From the NCBI GenBank assembly GCA_003553165.1, contig PUOZ01000102.1, positions 1 to 20,553 of the forward strand: DNA of 20,553 nt. Direction: 5' to 3'. Under the pieces are notes generated by a model that was not told the DNA's origin, searched no databases, and saw only the letters and a program-made list of their open reading frames with translations. Below, piece by piece: positions 9,377 to 18,195 of this stretch. The position numbers and the translations under genes are program-made. This DNA comes from Thioalkalivibrio sp. Lineage in GTDB: Bacteria > Pseudomonadota > Gammaproteobacteria > Ectothiorhodospirales > Ectothiorhodospiraceae. The first letter of the stretch is position 1; each line of letters begins with the position of its first letter.

Positions 9377-10537
9377 TCAGTCCGCCTGCTTGCGCAGGAA
9401 GGCCGGAATGTCCAGCACGTCGATGCCGGACTGCCCGGCATAGTCCATTGCCAGGTTGCCTTCGCCGCGGCGCAGAGCGGTCGGGCGCTCCAGCCCCTCC
9501 AGGTCGGAACCGACCACGCGGCGCGGCGCGGCGTCAACCACGCGCACGCTGGGACGTTCCGCGGGCACCGGCTTGGCCGGGCTGCCCAGACCGGTGGCGA
9601 CCAGCGTCACCCGCAGCTCATCCTTCATCTCGGGATCGATGACAGTGCCGACCACCACGGTGGCGTCCTCCGAGGCCAGGGCCTTCACCGCTTCACCCAC
9701 TTCCTCGAACTCACCGATGCCCACATCCAGGCCACCGGTCACGTTGACCAGGATACCGCGCGCACCGGAGATGTCGATATCCTCGAGCAGCGGACTGGCG
9801 ATGGCGGCCTCGGCAGCCTGCCGGGCGCGATCCTCCCCGGTGCCGGTACCGGTCCCCATCATGGCCATGCCCATTTCCCGCATCACATTGCGGACATCGG
9901 CGAAGTCCACATTGATCAGACCGGGCCGGGTAATCAGCTCGGCAATGCCCTGAACGGCCCCGAACAGGACATCATTGGCGGCCTTGAAGGCGTCGAGCAG
10001 GGTGGTGTTCTTGCCCAGCACGGTCAGCAGCTTCTCATTCGGGATCGTGATGAGCGAATCGACCTGCTCGGTCAGGGCCTTGATGCCGGCCATGGCCACC
10101 TGCATGCGCTTCTTGCCCTCGAACGGGAACGGTTTGGTGACGACCGCCACGGTGAGGATGCCCATCTCCTTGGCGATCTGGGCCACCACGGGTGCGGCCC
10201 CGGTACCGGTGCCGCCGCCCATGCCGGCGGTGATGAAGACCATGTCGGCGCCCTGCAACAGTTCCTGGATGCGCTCGCGATCTTCCAGCGCGGCCTCGCG
10301 GCCCACCGCAGGATCCGCGCCGGCTCCCAGCCCCTTGGTGATGTCCCCGCCGAGTTGCAGCAGGGTCTTGGCACCAAGGCTCTTGAGGGCCTGCGCGTCG
10401 GTATTGGCACAGATGAAGTCCACGCCTTCGAGCTGCGAGTAGACCATGTGCTGCACGGCGTTCCCGCCTCCGCCACCGACCCCGATGACCTTGATCGTTG
10501 CGCTCTGGGTGAAGGTATCCATCAATTCGAATGTCAT
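9377..10537 (-). CDS. ftsZ: Cell division GTPase FtsZ
   Basis: A 386-residue tubulin homologue that polymerises into the Z ring at midcell. The nucleotide-binding G-box GGGTGTG lies at residues 107-113, the N-terminal glycine-rich loop GVGGGGGNAV at 19-28, and the T7-loop sequence NVDFADVR further on. A flexible linker of about 50 residues leads to the C-terminal peptide LDIPAFLRKQAD that binds FtsA, ZipA and ZapD. Start: ATG 10537 has a GAGGA Shine-Dalgarno (10545-10549) seven bases upstream; a second in-frame ATG at 10522 is less likely. After AMM the protein reads GTGTGTGEDRA where E. coli has GSGVASGEDRA. It is preceded by ftsA after 81 bp. Confidence 0.98.
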   Translation of the reverse strand: MTFELMDTFTQSATIKVIGVGGGGGNAVQHMVYSQLEGVDFICANTDAQALKSLGAKTLLQLGGDITKGLGAGADPAVGREAALEDRERIQELLQGADMVFITAGMGGGTGTGAAPVVAQIAKEMGILTVAVVTKPFPFEGKKRMQVAMAGIKALTEQVDSLITIPNEKLLTVLGKNTTLLDAFKAANDVLFGAVQGIAELITRPGLINVDFADVRNVMREMGMAMMGTGTGTGEDRARQAAEAAIASPLLEDIDISGARGILVNVTGGLDVGIGEFEEVGEAVKALASEDATVVVGTVIDPEMKDELRVTLVATGLGSPAKPVPAERPSVRVVDAAPRRVVGSDLEGLERPTALRRGEGNLAMDYAGQSGIDVLDIPAFLRKQAD

Positions 10538-10618
10538 GGTTGTGTCCTCTTGTTGCAGGTTGATCTCAAGTTACAAAAGATCCTGGCGGCGAGCGGGCCG
10601 GCAGGGTCTGCCCCGGGG
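10538..10618 (-). other. ftsA-ftsZ intergenic spacer
   Basis: An 81-bp gap, the first true gap after the overlapping chain from mraY. It carries the strong ftsZ ribosome binding site (GAGGA, 10545-10549) and a short bulged hairpin just after the ftsA stop (10598-10616). I see no convincing promoter hexamers, though ftsZ-proximal promoters are known in other Gammaproteobacteria. Confidence 0.5.
10545..10549 (-). promoter_or_regulatory. Strong ftsZ ribosome binding site GAGGA
   Basis: GAGGA on the - strand lies seven bases before ATG 10537. It favours that start over the in-frame ATG at 10522 and gives ftsZ an independent, strong translation signal, in contrast with most overlapping genes upstream. 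Confidence 0.7.
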
Positions 10619-11851
10619 TCAGAAGTGCCCCGAAAACCAGTTCTTCATGCGCATCCAGACGCCCTGGAAGCCGGTATCCACCGGGCGCGCTTCCTGTTCG
10701 GCACGGGCCTGTTGCGCGTAGAGCAAGAGCCCCACCCCGGTGGAATGAATGGGATTGCGGACCACGTCCAGCAAGCCGCTGACGCTGTAGGGCATGCCCA
10801 GCCGAACGGGCATGTGGAAGACCTCTTCGGCCAGGTCCACCACCCCCTCCATGCGCGCGGAACCGCCGGTCAGGACAACTCCGGCGGCGATCATTTCTTC
10901 CGATCCCGAGCGGCGCAGCTCCGCCTGCACCAGTTGCAGCAGTTCCTCGTAACGGGGCTCGACAACCGATGCCAGGGTCTGCCGCGAAAGCCTGCGCGCC
11001 GGCCGGTCGCCGACACCCGGCACCTCGATCGTCTCCCCGGGGTCGGCGAGCTGACGCAGGGCGCAGGCATACTTGATCTTGATCTCCTCGGCGTACTGCG
11101 TCGGCGTGCGCAGGGCGACCGCGATGTCGTTGGTGACCTGGTCTCCCGCGATCGGAATCACCGCGGTGTGCGCGATCGCGCCGTTGGCGAATACGGCGAT
11201 GTCCGTGGTGCCGCCGCCGATATCCACCAGGCAGATACCCAGATCCTTCTCGTCTTCGGTGAGGACCGCATAGCTGGACGCCAGCTGTTCGAGGATGATG
11301 TCGTCCACGCGCAGACCACAGCGCTCCACGCACTTGACGATGTTCTGGGCGGCGGAGACCGCGCCGGTCACCAGATGCACACGCGCCTCGAGCCGCACCC
11401 CCGACATCCCGATCGGATCGCGTATCCCCTCCTGCCCGTCGATGATGTATTCCTGTGGCAGCACGTGGAGAATGCGCTGATCGGCGGGAATCGCGATCGC
11501 GCGGGCGGCATCGATCACACGCTCGACATCCCCAAGGCTGGCCTCCTGCATCCGGATCGCCACCACGCCGGTGGAGTTGTAGCTCTTGATGTGACTGCCG
11601 GCGATGCCGGTGTAGACCGAGTGGATTTCACAGCCAGCCATCAACTCCGCCTCTTCCACGGCCCGCTGGATCGACTGCACGGTGGATTCGATGTTGACCA
11701 CCACGCCTTTCTTGAGGCCGTGCGACGGTGAGGAGCCGATGCCGACGATCTCGATCACGCCCTCGTCGTTGACCTCCCCGACGACGGCCTCGATCTTGGA
11801 GGTGCCGACGTCCAGCCCGACGATCAGACCCTGTTCCGACTTCTTCGCCAT
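10619..11851 (-). CDS. ftsA: Cell division protein FtsA (actin-like membrane anchor of FtsZ)
   Basis: About 410 residues, actin-fold ATPase family. It tethers FtsZ filaments to the membrane and recruits later divisome proteins. The first phosphate loop reads LIVGLDVGTSK near the N-terminus, the second LVDIGGGTTDIAVF, and the adenosine motif VVLTGGSARMEGV. The C-terminus WMRMKNWFSGHF is the amphipathic membrane-targeting helix. Start: ATG 11851 (MAKKSEQGLIVGLDVG) has AGGA nine bases upstream and the usual distance to the first loop. ATG 11878 in the same frame overlaps the ftsQ stop as ATGA and also has GAGG ten bases upstream, so a form nine residues longer is possible. Confidence 0.96.
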   Translation of the reverse strand: MAKKSEQGLIVGLDVGTSKIEAVVGEVNDEGVIEIVGIGSSPSHGLKKGVVVNIESTVQSIQRAVEEAELMAGCEIHSVYTGIAGSHIKSYNSTGVVAIRMQEASLGDVERVIDAARAIAIPADQRILHVLPQEYIIDGQEGIRDPIGMSGVRLEARVHLVTGAVSAAQNIVKCVERCGLRVDDIILEQLASSYAVLTEDEKDLGICLVDIGGGTTDIAVFANGAIAHTAVIPIAGDQVTNDIAVALRTPTQYAEEIKIKYACALRQLADPGETIEVPGVGDRPARRLSRQTLASVVEPRYEELLQLVQAELRRSGSEEMIAAGVVLTGGSARMEGVVDLAEEVFHMPVRLGMPYSVSGLLDVVRNPIHSTGVGLLLYAQQARAEQEARPVDTGFQGVWMRMKNWFSGHF

Positions 11852-11874
11852 CACGTTGCGTCCTATCTTGCGTC

Positions 11875-12660
11875 TCATCGGATGGTTCCCTCTGTTTCCC
11901 TTGCCGCGGACGCCGCCTGCCAGGCCACGGCAACGCCGTGCGTGTAACGCAGATCAACACGCGTGAGCGCCCCGGAATGGCGTTCGCGCAGGATCGGCAT
12001 CAGTGGTACCAGTTGGTCCAGGCGGGCCAGATCACCATCGCGTCCCATCAGGATCTGTCCACCATCGTCGAGGTTTATGCGCCAGGACTGGCGGGCATTT
12101 TCCGTCACTCCCGAGACACCGAGCCCCACGTCGGCCAGCCTTGCGGAGGCGTCCAGGTAGCGGTGCATGAGCTTGACCTGGCGTCCGTTCTCTCCCTCCA
12201 GGGCGGGAAGAAAGTCCCAGGCAGCCAGGTCCACGGGTCCGAAGATTTCCCCGTGACGGTCGATCAGGCGGTCGTCGCCCCAACGGGCCACCGGCATCGG
12301 TTCGGTAATCTTCACTTCCAGCGTATCCGGCCAGCGCTTGCGCAACCGCACAGACTCCACCCACGGCAGTGCAAGAAGTTCCCGGCGCAGTTCTTCCAGG
12401 TCCAGCACGAAGAGCCCACGTCCGTGAAGCGCGAGTACGGCCTCCACCTCGTCCGCCCGCAGATGCTGCAGATCGCCGACAAGCTGCACCTGTTCCAGCC
12501 GCAGGACGCTGTCGAGATCCATGCGCGCCAGCAGGCCTGCGGTCAGCACCAGCATCCCCGCAAGCACCATCCCCGTCGCCAGACGCAAACCCACCCCGAG
12601 TACCGGGCGGAGCCGAAGCAGCAGCGGTTGCGGCTTTTGAAGGCGACGGTTACGCATCAT
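11875..12660 (-). CDS. ftsQ: Cell division protein FtsQ
   Basis: A 261-residue bitopic inner-membrane divisome protein of the FtsQBL subcomplex, which regulates septal peptidoglycan synthesis. A short basic cytoplasmic tail (MMRNRRLQKPQ) precedes one membrane segment (about 23-44). The periplasmic POTRA domain follows (about 53-122: VQLVGDLQHLRADEVEAVL ... LPWVESVRLRKRWPDTLEVKITE), then the FtsQ domain ending in VDLRYTHGVAVAW. Start: two adjacent ATG codons at 12660 and 12657; either is possible, and both overlap the end of ddlB (11 or 8 bases). The stop overlaps the upstream ftsA ATG. Confidence 0.95.
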   Translation of the reverse strand: MMRNRRLQKPQPLLLRLRPVLGVGLRLATGMVLAGMLVLTAGLLARMDLDSVLRLEQVQLVGDLQHLRADEVEAVLALHGRGLFVLDLEELRRELLALPWVESVRLRKRWPDTLEVKITEPMPVARWGDDRLIDRHGEIFGPVDLAAWDFLPALEGENGRQVKLMHRYLDASARLADVGLGVSGVTENARQSWRINLDDGGQILMGRDGDLARLDQLVPLMPILRERHSGALTRVDLRYTHGVAVAWQAASAARETEGTIR

Positions 12661-13603
12661 CGGGTCCGCCCCCGTTGCGGAAGCTGGTGTTCAGGATCCG
12701 CAGGCAGAGCTCGTCGAAGCCGATCCCCGTCTGTGCAGCGGCCTTCGGCACCAGACTGTGGCCGGTCATGCCAGGCACGGTGTTTACCTCGATCAGGTAA
12801 TTTTCGCCGTGCGCATCCTGCAGCAGGTCGATCCTGCCCCAGCCGTAACCGTCGATGGCGGCGAAGGCGCTCAAGGCCAGGGTCTGCAACTCGATCAGCG
12901 CGCCGGAATCCAGCGGTGGAGGACAGAGATAGCGTGTGGTGTCCGCCTCGTACTTTGCGTGGTAGTCATAGAACCGTCCTGGGGTCTCGATCTGGATCAC
13001 CGGGAGCGGCTCATTGCCGACGATGGCCACGGTGTATTCCTTGCCGACGATCCACTGCTCGGCGAAAACCGCACCCGGGTGCCGACTTGCCTCCTGGTAG
13101 GCTTCCCGCAGTTCGTCGGCGCCATCGACCCGGGAGAGGCCGAGGCTCGACCCACCCCTCGACGGTTTGACGATCAGCGGCAGCCCAAGCGCATCCGCAA
13201 CCGCCTCGGGATCGAAATCCGGCGAGAGCAGGCGATAGGGCGCGCTGGGCAGCCCCGTCCCCGACCACAGGCGCTTGCAGGCAAGCTTATCCATGCCCAG
13301 CGCCGACCCGAGTACCCCGGAACCGGTGTAGGGAACCCCGGCGATATCGAGACAGCCCTGAATCGTGCCATCCTCGCCTCCGGTTCCATGCAGGGCGATG
13401 AAGGCACGGTCGAAACCCAGCAGGTCGAGATTCCGGGCCCTTTCCACGGTCAGGTCGATCGCCACCGCGTCGACCCCGCTGCGCAGCAAGGCCTGCAGCA
13501 CGGCATTGCCGCTGGCCAGAGAGATCTCCCGCTCGCCCGACCAGCCCCCCATCAACACCGCAACGCGGCCGTAGCGACGACTCCTTTCCGATCCCCGCTT
13601 CAT
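12650..13603 (-). CDS. ddlB: D-alanine--D-alanine ligase DdlB
   Basis: A 317-residue ATP-grasp ligase making the D-Ala-D-Ala dipeptide that ends the peptidoglycan stem. Motifs: GGWSGEREISLASG near the start with E24 at the catalytic position, LHGTGGEDGTIQG, GVPYTGSGVLGSALGMDK, KPSRGGSSLGLSRV, and the metal-binding EVNTVPGMTGHSLVP. Length is close to E. coli DdlB (306). Start: ATG 13603 overlaps the murB stop (ATGA) and has GGAGG seven bases upstream (13611-13615); the open frame extends to 13699 but that part lies inside murB. I see no change suggesting D-lactate or D-serine specificity. Confidence 0.97.
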   Translation of the reverse strand: MKRGSERSRRYGRVAVLMGGWSGEREISLASGNAVLQALLRSGVDAVAIDLTVERARNLDLLGFDRAFIALHGTGGEDGTIQGCLDIAGVPYTGSGVLGSALGMDKLACKRLWSGTGLPSAPYRLLSPDFDPEAVADALGLPLIVKPSRGGSSLGLSRVDGADELREAYQEASRHPGAVFAEQWIVGKEYTVAIVGNEPLPVIQIETPGRFYDYHAKYEADTTRYLCPPPLDSGALIELQTLALSAFAAIDGYGWGRIDLLQDAHGENYLIEVNTVPGMTGHSLVPKAAAQTGIGFDELCLRILNTSFRNGGGPDDA

Positions 13604-14508
13604 TGATGCCCCTCCGTGCGACCCATGACCCGAACCTCGGGCACCAGTCTGATGTTGAATCGGGCCTCGACCCGCGCCTGCACCTCTTGGATCAACCATT
13701 CGATATCGGCCGCGGTGGCGCTACCGTCATGCGTGATGAAATTCGCATGCTTGAGGGAGACCTCCGCCCCGCCCCGGTGCAGTCCCTTCAGGCCTGCCTG
13801 CTCGATCAGCGCCGCCGCATGGCCGCCCTCTGGATTACGGAATACCGAACCACAGGAAGGCAGCCCCAGCGGCTGTTTCGCGGCACGCTCACGCAGGAGC
13901 CCCTGGATGCGCGCCTTTGCGCTGGAGGGGTCCCCCGGCTGCAGCCGCAGCACCGCACGGAGAAAGAACTCCTCTTCGCATCCAACCACGCTGCGATAAC
14001 CAATCTGGTAATCCGCGGAGCTGCGCACATGACGCAGGCCGCGACGGTCAACCGCCTCGACCCACTCCACAAGGGGCCAGATCTCGCCGCCCCAAGCCCC
14101 CGCGTTCATCGCCAGGGCGCCCCCCAGGGTCCCGGGAATCCCGGCCAGGAATTCCGCTCCGATCAGGCCTTCACTTGCGCAGAAACGGGCGGCCTGGGCA
14201 CAGGCAAGGCCCGCGCCCAACTCCACCCGCTCCGGATCCAGCCGCAGACGGTGGTTGACCGTCCCGGCCAGATGGATCACCACGCCCTCGATGCCGCCGT
14301 CGCGGATCAGGACGTTACTGCCCAACCCCAGCACCATCCGCGGCATGGTCTCGGGGATGGAAGCAAGAAAATGAGCCAAGTCCTCGGCGTCCTCAGGCTC
14401 GAACAGCCAGTCCGCAGGCCCACCGACGCGCCAGGAGGTCATCGTTGCCAATGGCACGTTGCGCTCGAGGCGTCCACGCACCCGGAGGTTCGCCAGATGC
14501 GTCAACAT
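13600..14508 (-). CDS. murB: UDP-N-acetylenolpyruvoylglucosamine reductase MurB
   Basis: A 302-residue FAD-dependent cytoplasmic reductase converting UDP-GlcNAc-enolpyruvate to UDP-MurNAc. FAD-domain motifs are [10 protein letters not shown] (24-33), [13 protein letters not shown] (60-72) and [21 protein letters not shown] (122-142). The substrate region holds YQIGYR (167-172). The catalytic serine is S221 in [10 protein letters not shown] and the catalytic glutamate E291 in VPEVRVMG. The length fits the shorter MurB class (about 300) rather than the 342-residue E. coli form. ATG 14508 overlaps the murC stop by seven bases; a GGAGG sequence lies four bases upstream. Its place between murC and ddlB makes this part of the cluster a near-complete UDP-MurNAc-peptide set. 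Confidence 0.96.
   Translation of the reverse strand: MLTHLANLRVRGRLERNVPLATMTSWRVGGPADWLFEPEDAEDLAHFLASIPETMPRMVLGLGSNVLIRDGGIEGVVIHLAGTVNHRLRLDPERVELGAGLACAQAARFCASEGLIGAEFLAGIPGTLGGALAMNAGAWGGEIWPLVEWVEAVDRRGLRHVRSSADYQIGYRSVVGCEEEFFLRAVLRLQPGDPSSAKARIQGLLRERAAKQPLGLPSCGSVFRNPEGGHAAALIEQAGLKGLHRGGAEVSLKHANFITHDGSATAADIEWLIQEVQARVEARFNIRLVPEVRVMGRTEGHQ
13611..13615 (-). promoter_or_regulatory. ddlB ribosome binding site GGAGG
   Basis: A consensus GGAGG inside the end of murB, seven bases before ATG 13603. It fixes the ddlB start against the longer open frame reaching 13699. Confidence 0.7.
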
Positions 14509-15926
14509 GGGTCCTCCCCGCCAAGCGCGCGCGGGAGTCGCGCCGCGAGTTGACCGATGTCGCCGGCGCCCTGGGTGATCACCACGTCGTCGGGGGACAA
14601 CAGGCCCTTGAGCACCTCCGGCACGTCGGCCACCGACTCGACGAACACCGGCTCGACCCTGCCCCGAAGGCGGATGGCACGCGCCAGACTGCGCCCGTCC
14701 GCGCTGGGGATCGGGGTCTCCCCGGCACGGTAGATGTCGAGCAGCACCAGGCCGTCCGGGCTGGACAGGACCTCGGCGAAGTCCTCGAAGAGATCACGGG
14801 TACGGGTGAAACGATGGGGTTGAAAGACCAGCAGAATCCGGCGCCCCGGCCATGCGGCGCGTGCCGCCTCAAGGGTCGCGGCAATCTCCCGCGGGTGGTG
14901 ACCGTAGTCGTCGACCAGGGTCACCGTACCGCCCGGGACTGGGCACTCCTGTACCTGGAAGCGGCGCCCGATGCCCTGGAATCCCTCCAGCGAGCGCTGC
15001 AGCACCTCCGGGACCACCTCCAGTTCATGCGCGACTGCGGCCGCGGCGAGCGCGTTCAGAACATTGTGCCGGCCGGGCAGGTTCAGCGTGACCGGGAACG
15101 GCGCGAGGTCCGGCAGGTGCAGGTCGAAATGGGTCCGGATGCCGACCTGGCGCAGATTCAGCGCGCGCACGTCAGCCGGCCGTTCGATCCCGTAGGTCAA
15201 TCGCGGCCGCTCCAGTCGATCCAGCAGCGAGAGCACCTCGGGGTCGTCGGTACAGAGGACCGCGAGCCCGTAGAAGGGCAGGTGATGCAGGAATTCCAGG
15301 AAGGTGGCGCGCAGACGCCCGAAATCGCCCTGGTAGGTGGCAAGGTGGTCGGCATCGATGTTGGTGACCACGCTGATCATGGGTTGCAGGTGCAGGAAAG
15401 ACGCATCGCTCTCGTCGGCCTCGGCGACCAGATAGTCGCCTTCGCCGAGACTGGAGTGGCTGGCGCTGCTGTTCAGCCGTCCGCCGATCACGAAGGTGGG
15501 GTCGAGCCCCGCCTCGGCCAGGATGCTCGCAATCAGGCTTGTCGTGGTGGTCTTGCCATGGGTGCCCGCGACGGCGATACCGAAGCGGAACCGCATGAGC
15601 TCCGCCAGCATCTCGGCACGGCGGACGACCGGAATGCCCCGCTCGCGCGCCGCGCGCACCTCCGGGTTGGTCGGGTCGATCGCGGTCGATACGACCACCA
15701 CGTCGGCATCGGCCACGTTGGCCGCCTCGTGCGCCCGGGTGATCAGGATGCCCAGCAGGGCCAGACGGCGGGTCATGGCCGAATCCTGCAGGTCCGAACC
15801 CGAGACGTGATACCCGAGCTGGTGCAGAACCTCGGCAATTCCGCCCATCCCGGAGCCGCCGATGCCGACACAGTGAATCCTCCGGATCCTGCGCATGGCC
15901 TGCCGGGACGGTTTCGGGGTGTACAT
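14502..15926 (-). CDS. murC: UDP-N-acetylmuramate--L-alanine ligase MurC
   Basis: A 474-residue Mur ligase that adds L-alanine to UDP-MurNAc. Domain 1 holds the Rossmann motif [17 protein letters not shown] (18-34). The ATP-binding loop [10 protein letters not shown] lies at 121-130, [10 protein letters not shown] and [10 protein letters not shown] follow in the central domain, and the C-terminal domain has [22 protein letters not shown] and [13 protein letters not shown]. Start: ATG 15926 shares a base with the murG stop (TGATG) and has GGAGG eight bases upstream (15935-15939). ATG 15896 is a weaker alternative, and the open frame beyond 15926 lies inside murG. Confidence 0.97.
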   Translation of the reverse strand: MYTPKPSRQAMRRIRRIHCVGIGGSGMGGIAEVLHQLGYHVSGSDLQDSAMTRRLALLGILITRAHEAANVADADVVVVSTAIDPTNPEVRAARERGIPVVRRAEMLAELMRFRFGIAVAGTHGKTTTTSLIASILAEAGLDPTFVIGGRLNSSASHSSLGEGDYLVAEADESDASFLHLQPMISVVTNIDADHLATYQGDFGRLRATFLEFLHHLPFYGLAVLCTDDPEVLSLLDRLERPRLTYGIERPADVRALNLRQVGIRTHFDLHLPDLAPFPVTLNLPGRHNVLNALAAAAVAHELEVVPEVLQRSLEGFQGIGRRFQVQECPVPGGTVTLVDDYGHHPREIAATLEAARAAWPGRRILLVFQPHRFTRTRDLFEDFAEVLSSPDGLVLLDIYRAGETPIPSADGRSLARAIRLRGRVEPVFVESVADVPEVLKGLLSPDDVVITQGAGDIGQLAARLPRALGGEDPC

Positions 15927-17026
15927 CAGGCAGCCCTCCGCCGCTTTGCCGGCACCGCCTCGAGGCAGGCCGCAGCCAACTGCTGCACCGCGTCCGGCCG
16001 GGCTTCCGCCCGGGCCCGTTCCGCCCGATCCAGCAGCGCCTCGCGCTGCAGCCCGCCCAGCAGGCCGGCCAGTCGCTGCGGCGTCAGATCGACGTCCTGG
16101 ATACACCAGGCGGCGCCCGCGGCGACCAGGAACCCGGCGTTGGCGGTCTGGTGGTCGTCCACCGCGTGCGGATACGGCACGAACACGGCGGGTATGCCGG
16201 CAGCGGCGACTTCGGCGACGGTGAGGGCTCCAGCCCGGCAGATCACCAGGTCCGCCCAGCCGTAGGCCTCGGCCACGTCCTCGATAAAGGCCGTGATCTC
16301 GGCATCGACGCCCGCTTCCCGGTAGGCGTCGAGGGCGAGATCCAGGGTGCGCTCACCCGCCTGGTGACGCACCAACGGACGGGCTTCCGCCGGCAGCGAC
16401 GACAGCGCCGCCGGCACCACCTCGTTCAGGGTTTTCGCACCCAGGCTACCGCCCAGAACCAGGAGCCGCAGGCGCCCCTTGCGGCTGGCCCAGCGGTCCC
16501 CGGGTGGCGCCAGATCCACGATCTCCCGTCGAACCGGATTGCCGATCGTCCGGCAGCCCACCGACTCGGGGAAGCTGTCGGGGAAGCCGGCGAAGACCTG
16601 GTCCGCGATCCGGGCCAGCCACCGGTTGGTCAGCCCCGCCACGGCGTTCTGTTCATGCACCAGCAACGGCCGACCCAGCGCCGAGGCCATCAACCCGCCG
16701 GGTCCTGTGGCGAAGCCTCCGAAACCCACGACGACCTGCGGACGCAGCCGGATCATCACGACCAGGGCCGCCCAGAGCGAGATGCCGAGGCGCCAGGGCG
16801 CGAGCAGACGGCTCGCGAGACCCTTCCCGCGCAGGCCGGCAATCGGCAGCGTATGCAGTTCGATGCCGGCCTCGGGCACGAGCCGGGCCTCGATTCCCTG
16901 GGACGTTCCCAACCAGGAGACCCGGCATCCGCGTTCGCGCAGGGCCGCGGCAAGCGCCAGGCCGGGGAATACGTGGCCGCCGGTGCCGCCGGCCATCACC
17001 AGGATCAGCGGCGAAGGCGCGCTCAT
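15926..17026 (-). CDS. murG: Lipid II synthase MurG (UDP-GlcNAc transferase)
   Basis: A 366-residue peripheral GT-B glycosyltransferase that adds GlcNAc to lipid I on the inner face of the membrane, forming lipid II. The N-terminal glycine loop [16 protein letters not shown] spans 11-26. [17 protein letters not shown] and HEQNAVAG come next. The C-terminal donor-binding half has [48 protein letters not shown] and a basic tail (VPAKRRRAA). Start: ATG 17026 overlaps the ftsW stop as ATGA, preceded by a G-rich run. The same frame stays open far into ftsW, but that part has no MurG similarity. Confidence 0.97.
   Translation of the reverse strand: MSAPSPLILVMAGGTGGHVFPGLALAAALRERGCRVSWLGTSQGIEARLVPEAGIELHTLPIAGLRGKGLASRLLAPWRLGISLWAALVVMIRLRPQVVVGFGGFATGPGGLMASALGRPLLVHEQNAVAGLTNRWLARIADQVFAGFPDSFPESVGCRTIGNPVRREIVDLAPPGDRWASRKGRLRLLVLGGSLGAKTLNEVVPAALSSLPAEARPLVRHQAGERTLDLALDAYREAGVDAEITAFIEDVAEAYGWADLVICRAGALTVAEVAAAGIPAVFVPYPHAVDDHQTANAGFLVAAGAAWCIQDVDLTPQRLAGLLGGLQREALLDRAERARAEARPDAVQQLAAACLEAVPAKRRRAA
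15935..15939 (-). promoter_or_regulatory. murC ribosome binding site GGAGG
   Basis: A consensus GGAGG inside the end of murG, eight bases before ATG 15926. It favours this start over ATG 15896, which would give a protein ten residues shorter. Confidence 0.65.
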
Positions 17027-18195
17027 CGGACACCCCCGCGAACCTTCGGTACGGGCAACTGCGCCTCCAGGTTCACCCGCAACAACAGCCCGATGGCGGC
17101 CAGGGTCACGATCAGGGAACTGCCACCGTAACTCAGCAACGGCAGGGTCAGGCCCTTGGTCGGGAGCAGACCCATGTTCACCCCGAGATTCACCGCGGCC
17201 TGGAGACCGATCCAGATGCCGATGCCGAAGGCCACGTGGGATCCGTAGGCATGCCCGCCCCGCTCCGCGAGCAATCCGATCACGAACGCGCGCCAGACCA
17301 CGACGGCGAACAGCGTGATCAGCACCACCACGCCCACGAAACCGAACTCCTCGGCGAACACCGCGAAAAGGAAATCGTTGTGGGCCTCGGGCAGATAGAA
17401 CAGCTTCTGCACGCTGCCGCCCAGGCCGGTTCCCAGCCAGGACCCGGAGCCGATGGCGATCAGCGACTGGGTCAGTTGGAAGCCGGTCGCAAAGGGATCC
17501 TGCCAGGGATCCAGGAAGGCCGTGAGTCGCGCGACACGGTACGGAGTCGCCAGCGCGAGCACGCTCATCGCAGCCAGGATGGTGGCACCAAGGGCGAGGA
17601 ACTGCCACAGCTTCGCGCCTGCCAGGAACAGCATCCCCATGCCGATGGCGAGCATGATCGCCGCCCCGCCGAAATCGGGCTGCAGCAGCAGCAGCACGGT
17701 CCCGAGCCCGAGCACGATCAGCGGCCGCACGAATCCGACAAAGTGCAGACGAAGGTTGGCGAAGTGGCGAACGATGTAGCCGGACAGATAGAGCACCACC
17801 AGCAGCTTCACGGGCTCGGAGACCTGGAGGTTGAAGACGCCCATCGGTATCCAGCGCGTCGCCCCGTTCACGGTCCGGCCTACCCCGGGCAAAAGGACGG
17901 CAATCAGCAGCATCATGATCAGGAGCAGCAGCAATGGCCCCGCGCTCTCCCATCGGCGCAGCGGAACCGCCGCGAAGAACACCGCGGCCACCGCGCCGAT
18001 AGCGGCAAACAGAAGCTGACGATGAAAAAAATGGTACGGGTTGTTGTAATTCCGGGCAGCGAGGTCAAGGGACGACGAAGCGACCATCACCAGGCCCAGT
18101 CCCAGCAGCGCCAGCACCGCGAGCACCAACGGGGCATCGATCCCCGCAGCGAGCCGCGAGGACGTGAGACGGGGCAGCGCCAGTTGCCGGATCAT
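17023..18195 (-). CDS. ftsW: Septal peptidoglycan glycosyltransferase FtsW
   Basis: A 390-residue SEDS-family polytopic membrane protein that polymerises lipid II at the septum with its partner FtsI (PBP3). Many hydrophobic segments are visible. Family motifs are HRQLLFAAIG in the N-terminal half, RWIPMGVFNLQVSEPVKL, QPDFGGAAIML, the loop QSLIAIGSGSWLGTGLGGSVQK followed by FYLPEAHNDFLFAVFAEEFGF, and GLLPTKGLTLPLLSYGGSS near the end. Start: ATG 18195 overlaps the murD stop (ATGA); the open frame to 18312 is inside murD. ftsI is not in the window and would be expected further right, beyond mraY. Confidence 0.97.
   Translation of the reverse strand: MIRQLALPRLTSSRLAAGIDAPLVLAVLALLGLGLVMVASSSLDLAARNYNNPYHFFHRQLLFAAIGAVAAVFFAAVPLRRWESAGPLLLLLIMMLLIAVLLPGVGRTVNGATRWIPMGVFNLQVSEPVKLLVVLYLSGYIVRHFANLRLHFVGFVRPLIVLGLGTVLLLLQPDFGGAAIMLAIGMGMLFLAGAKLWQFLALGATILAAMSVLALATPYRVARLTAFLDPWQDPFATGFQLTQSLIAIGSGSWLGTGLGGSVQKLFYLPEAHNDFLFAVFAEEFGFVGVVVLITLFAVVVWRAFVIGLLAERGGHAYGSHVAFGIGIWIGLQAAVNLGVNMGLLPTKGLTLPLLSYGGSSLIVTLAAIGLLLRVNLEAQLPVPKVRGGVR

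Noticed and set aside
10598..10616. Hairpin after the ftsA stop as a terminator
   Set aside because: The stem is short with a two-base bulge, and no T-run follows; ftsA-ftsZ read-through is expected.
14445..16265. 606-codon open frame on the + strand, antisense to murB/murC/murG
   Set aside because: It runs fully antisense to three unmistakable genes. Its product is rich in Arg, Gly and Gln with no recognisable domain, as expected from an antisense frame in GC-rich DNA.
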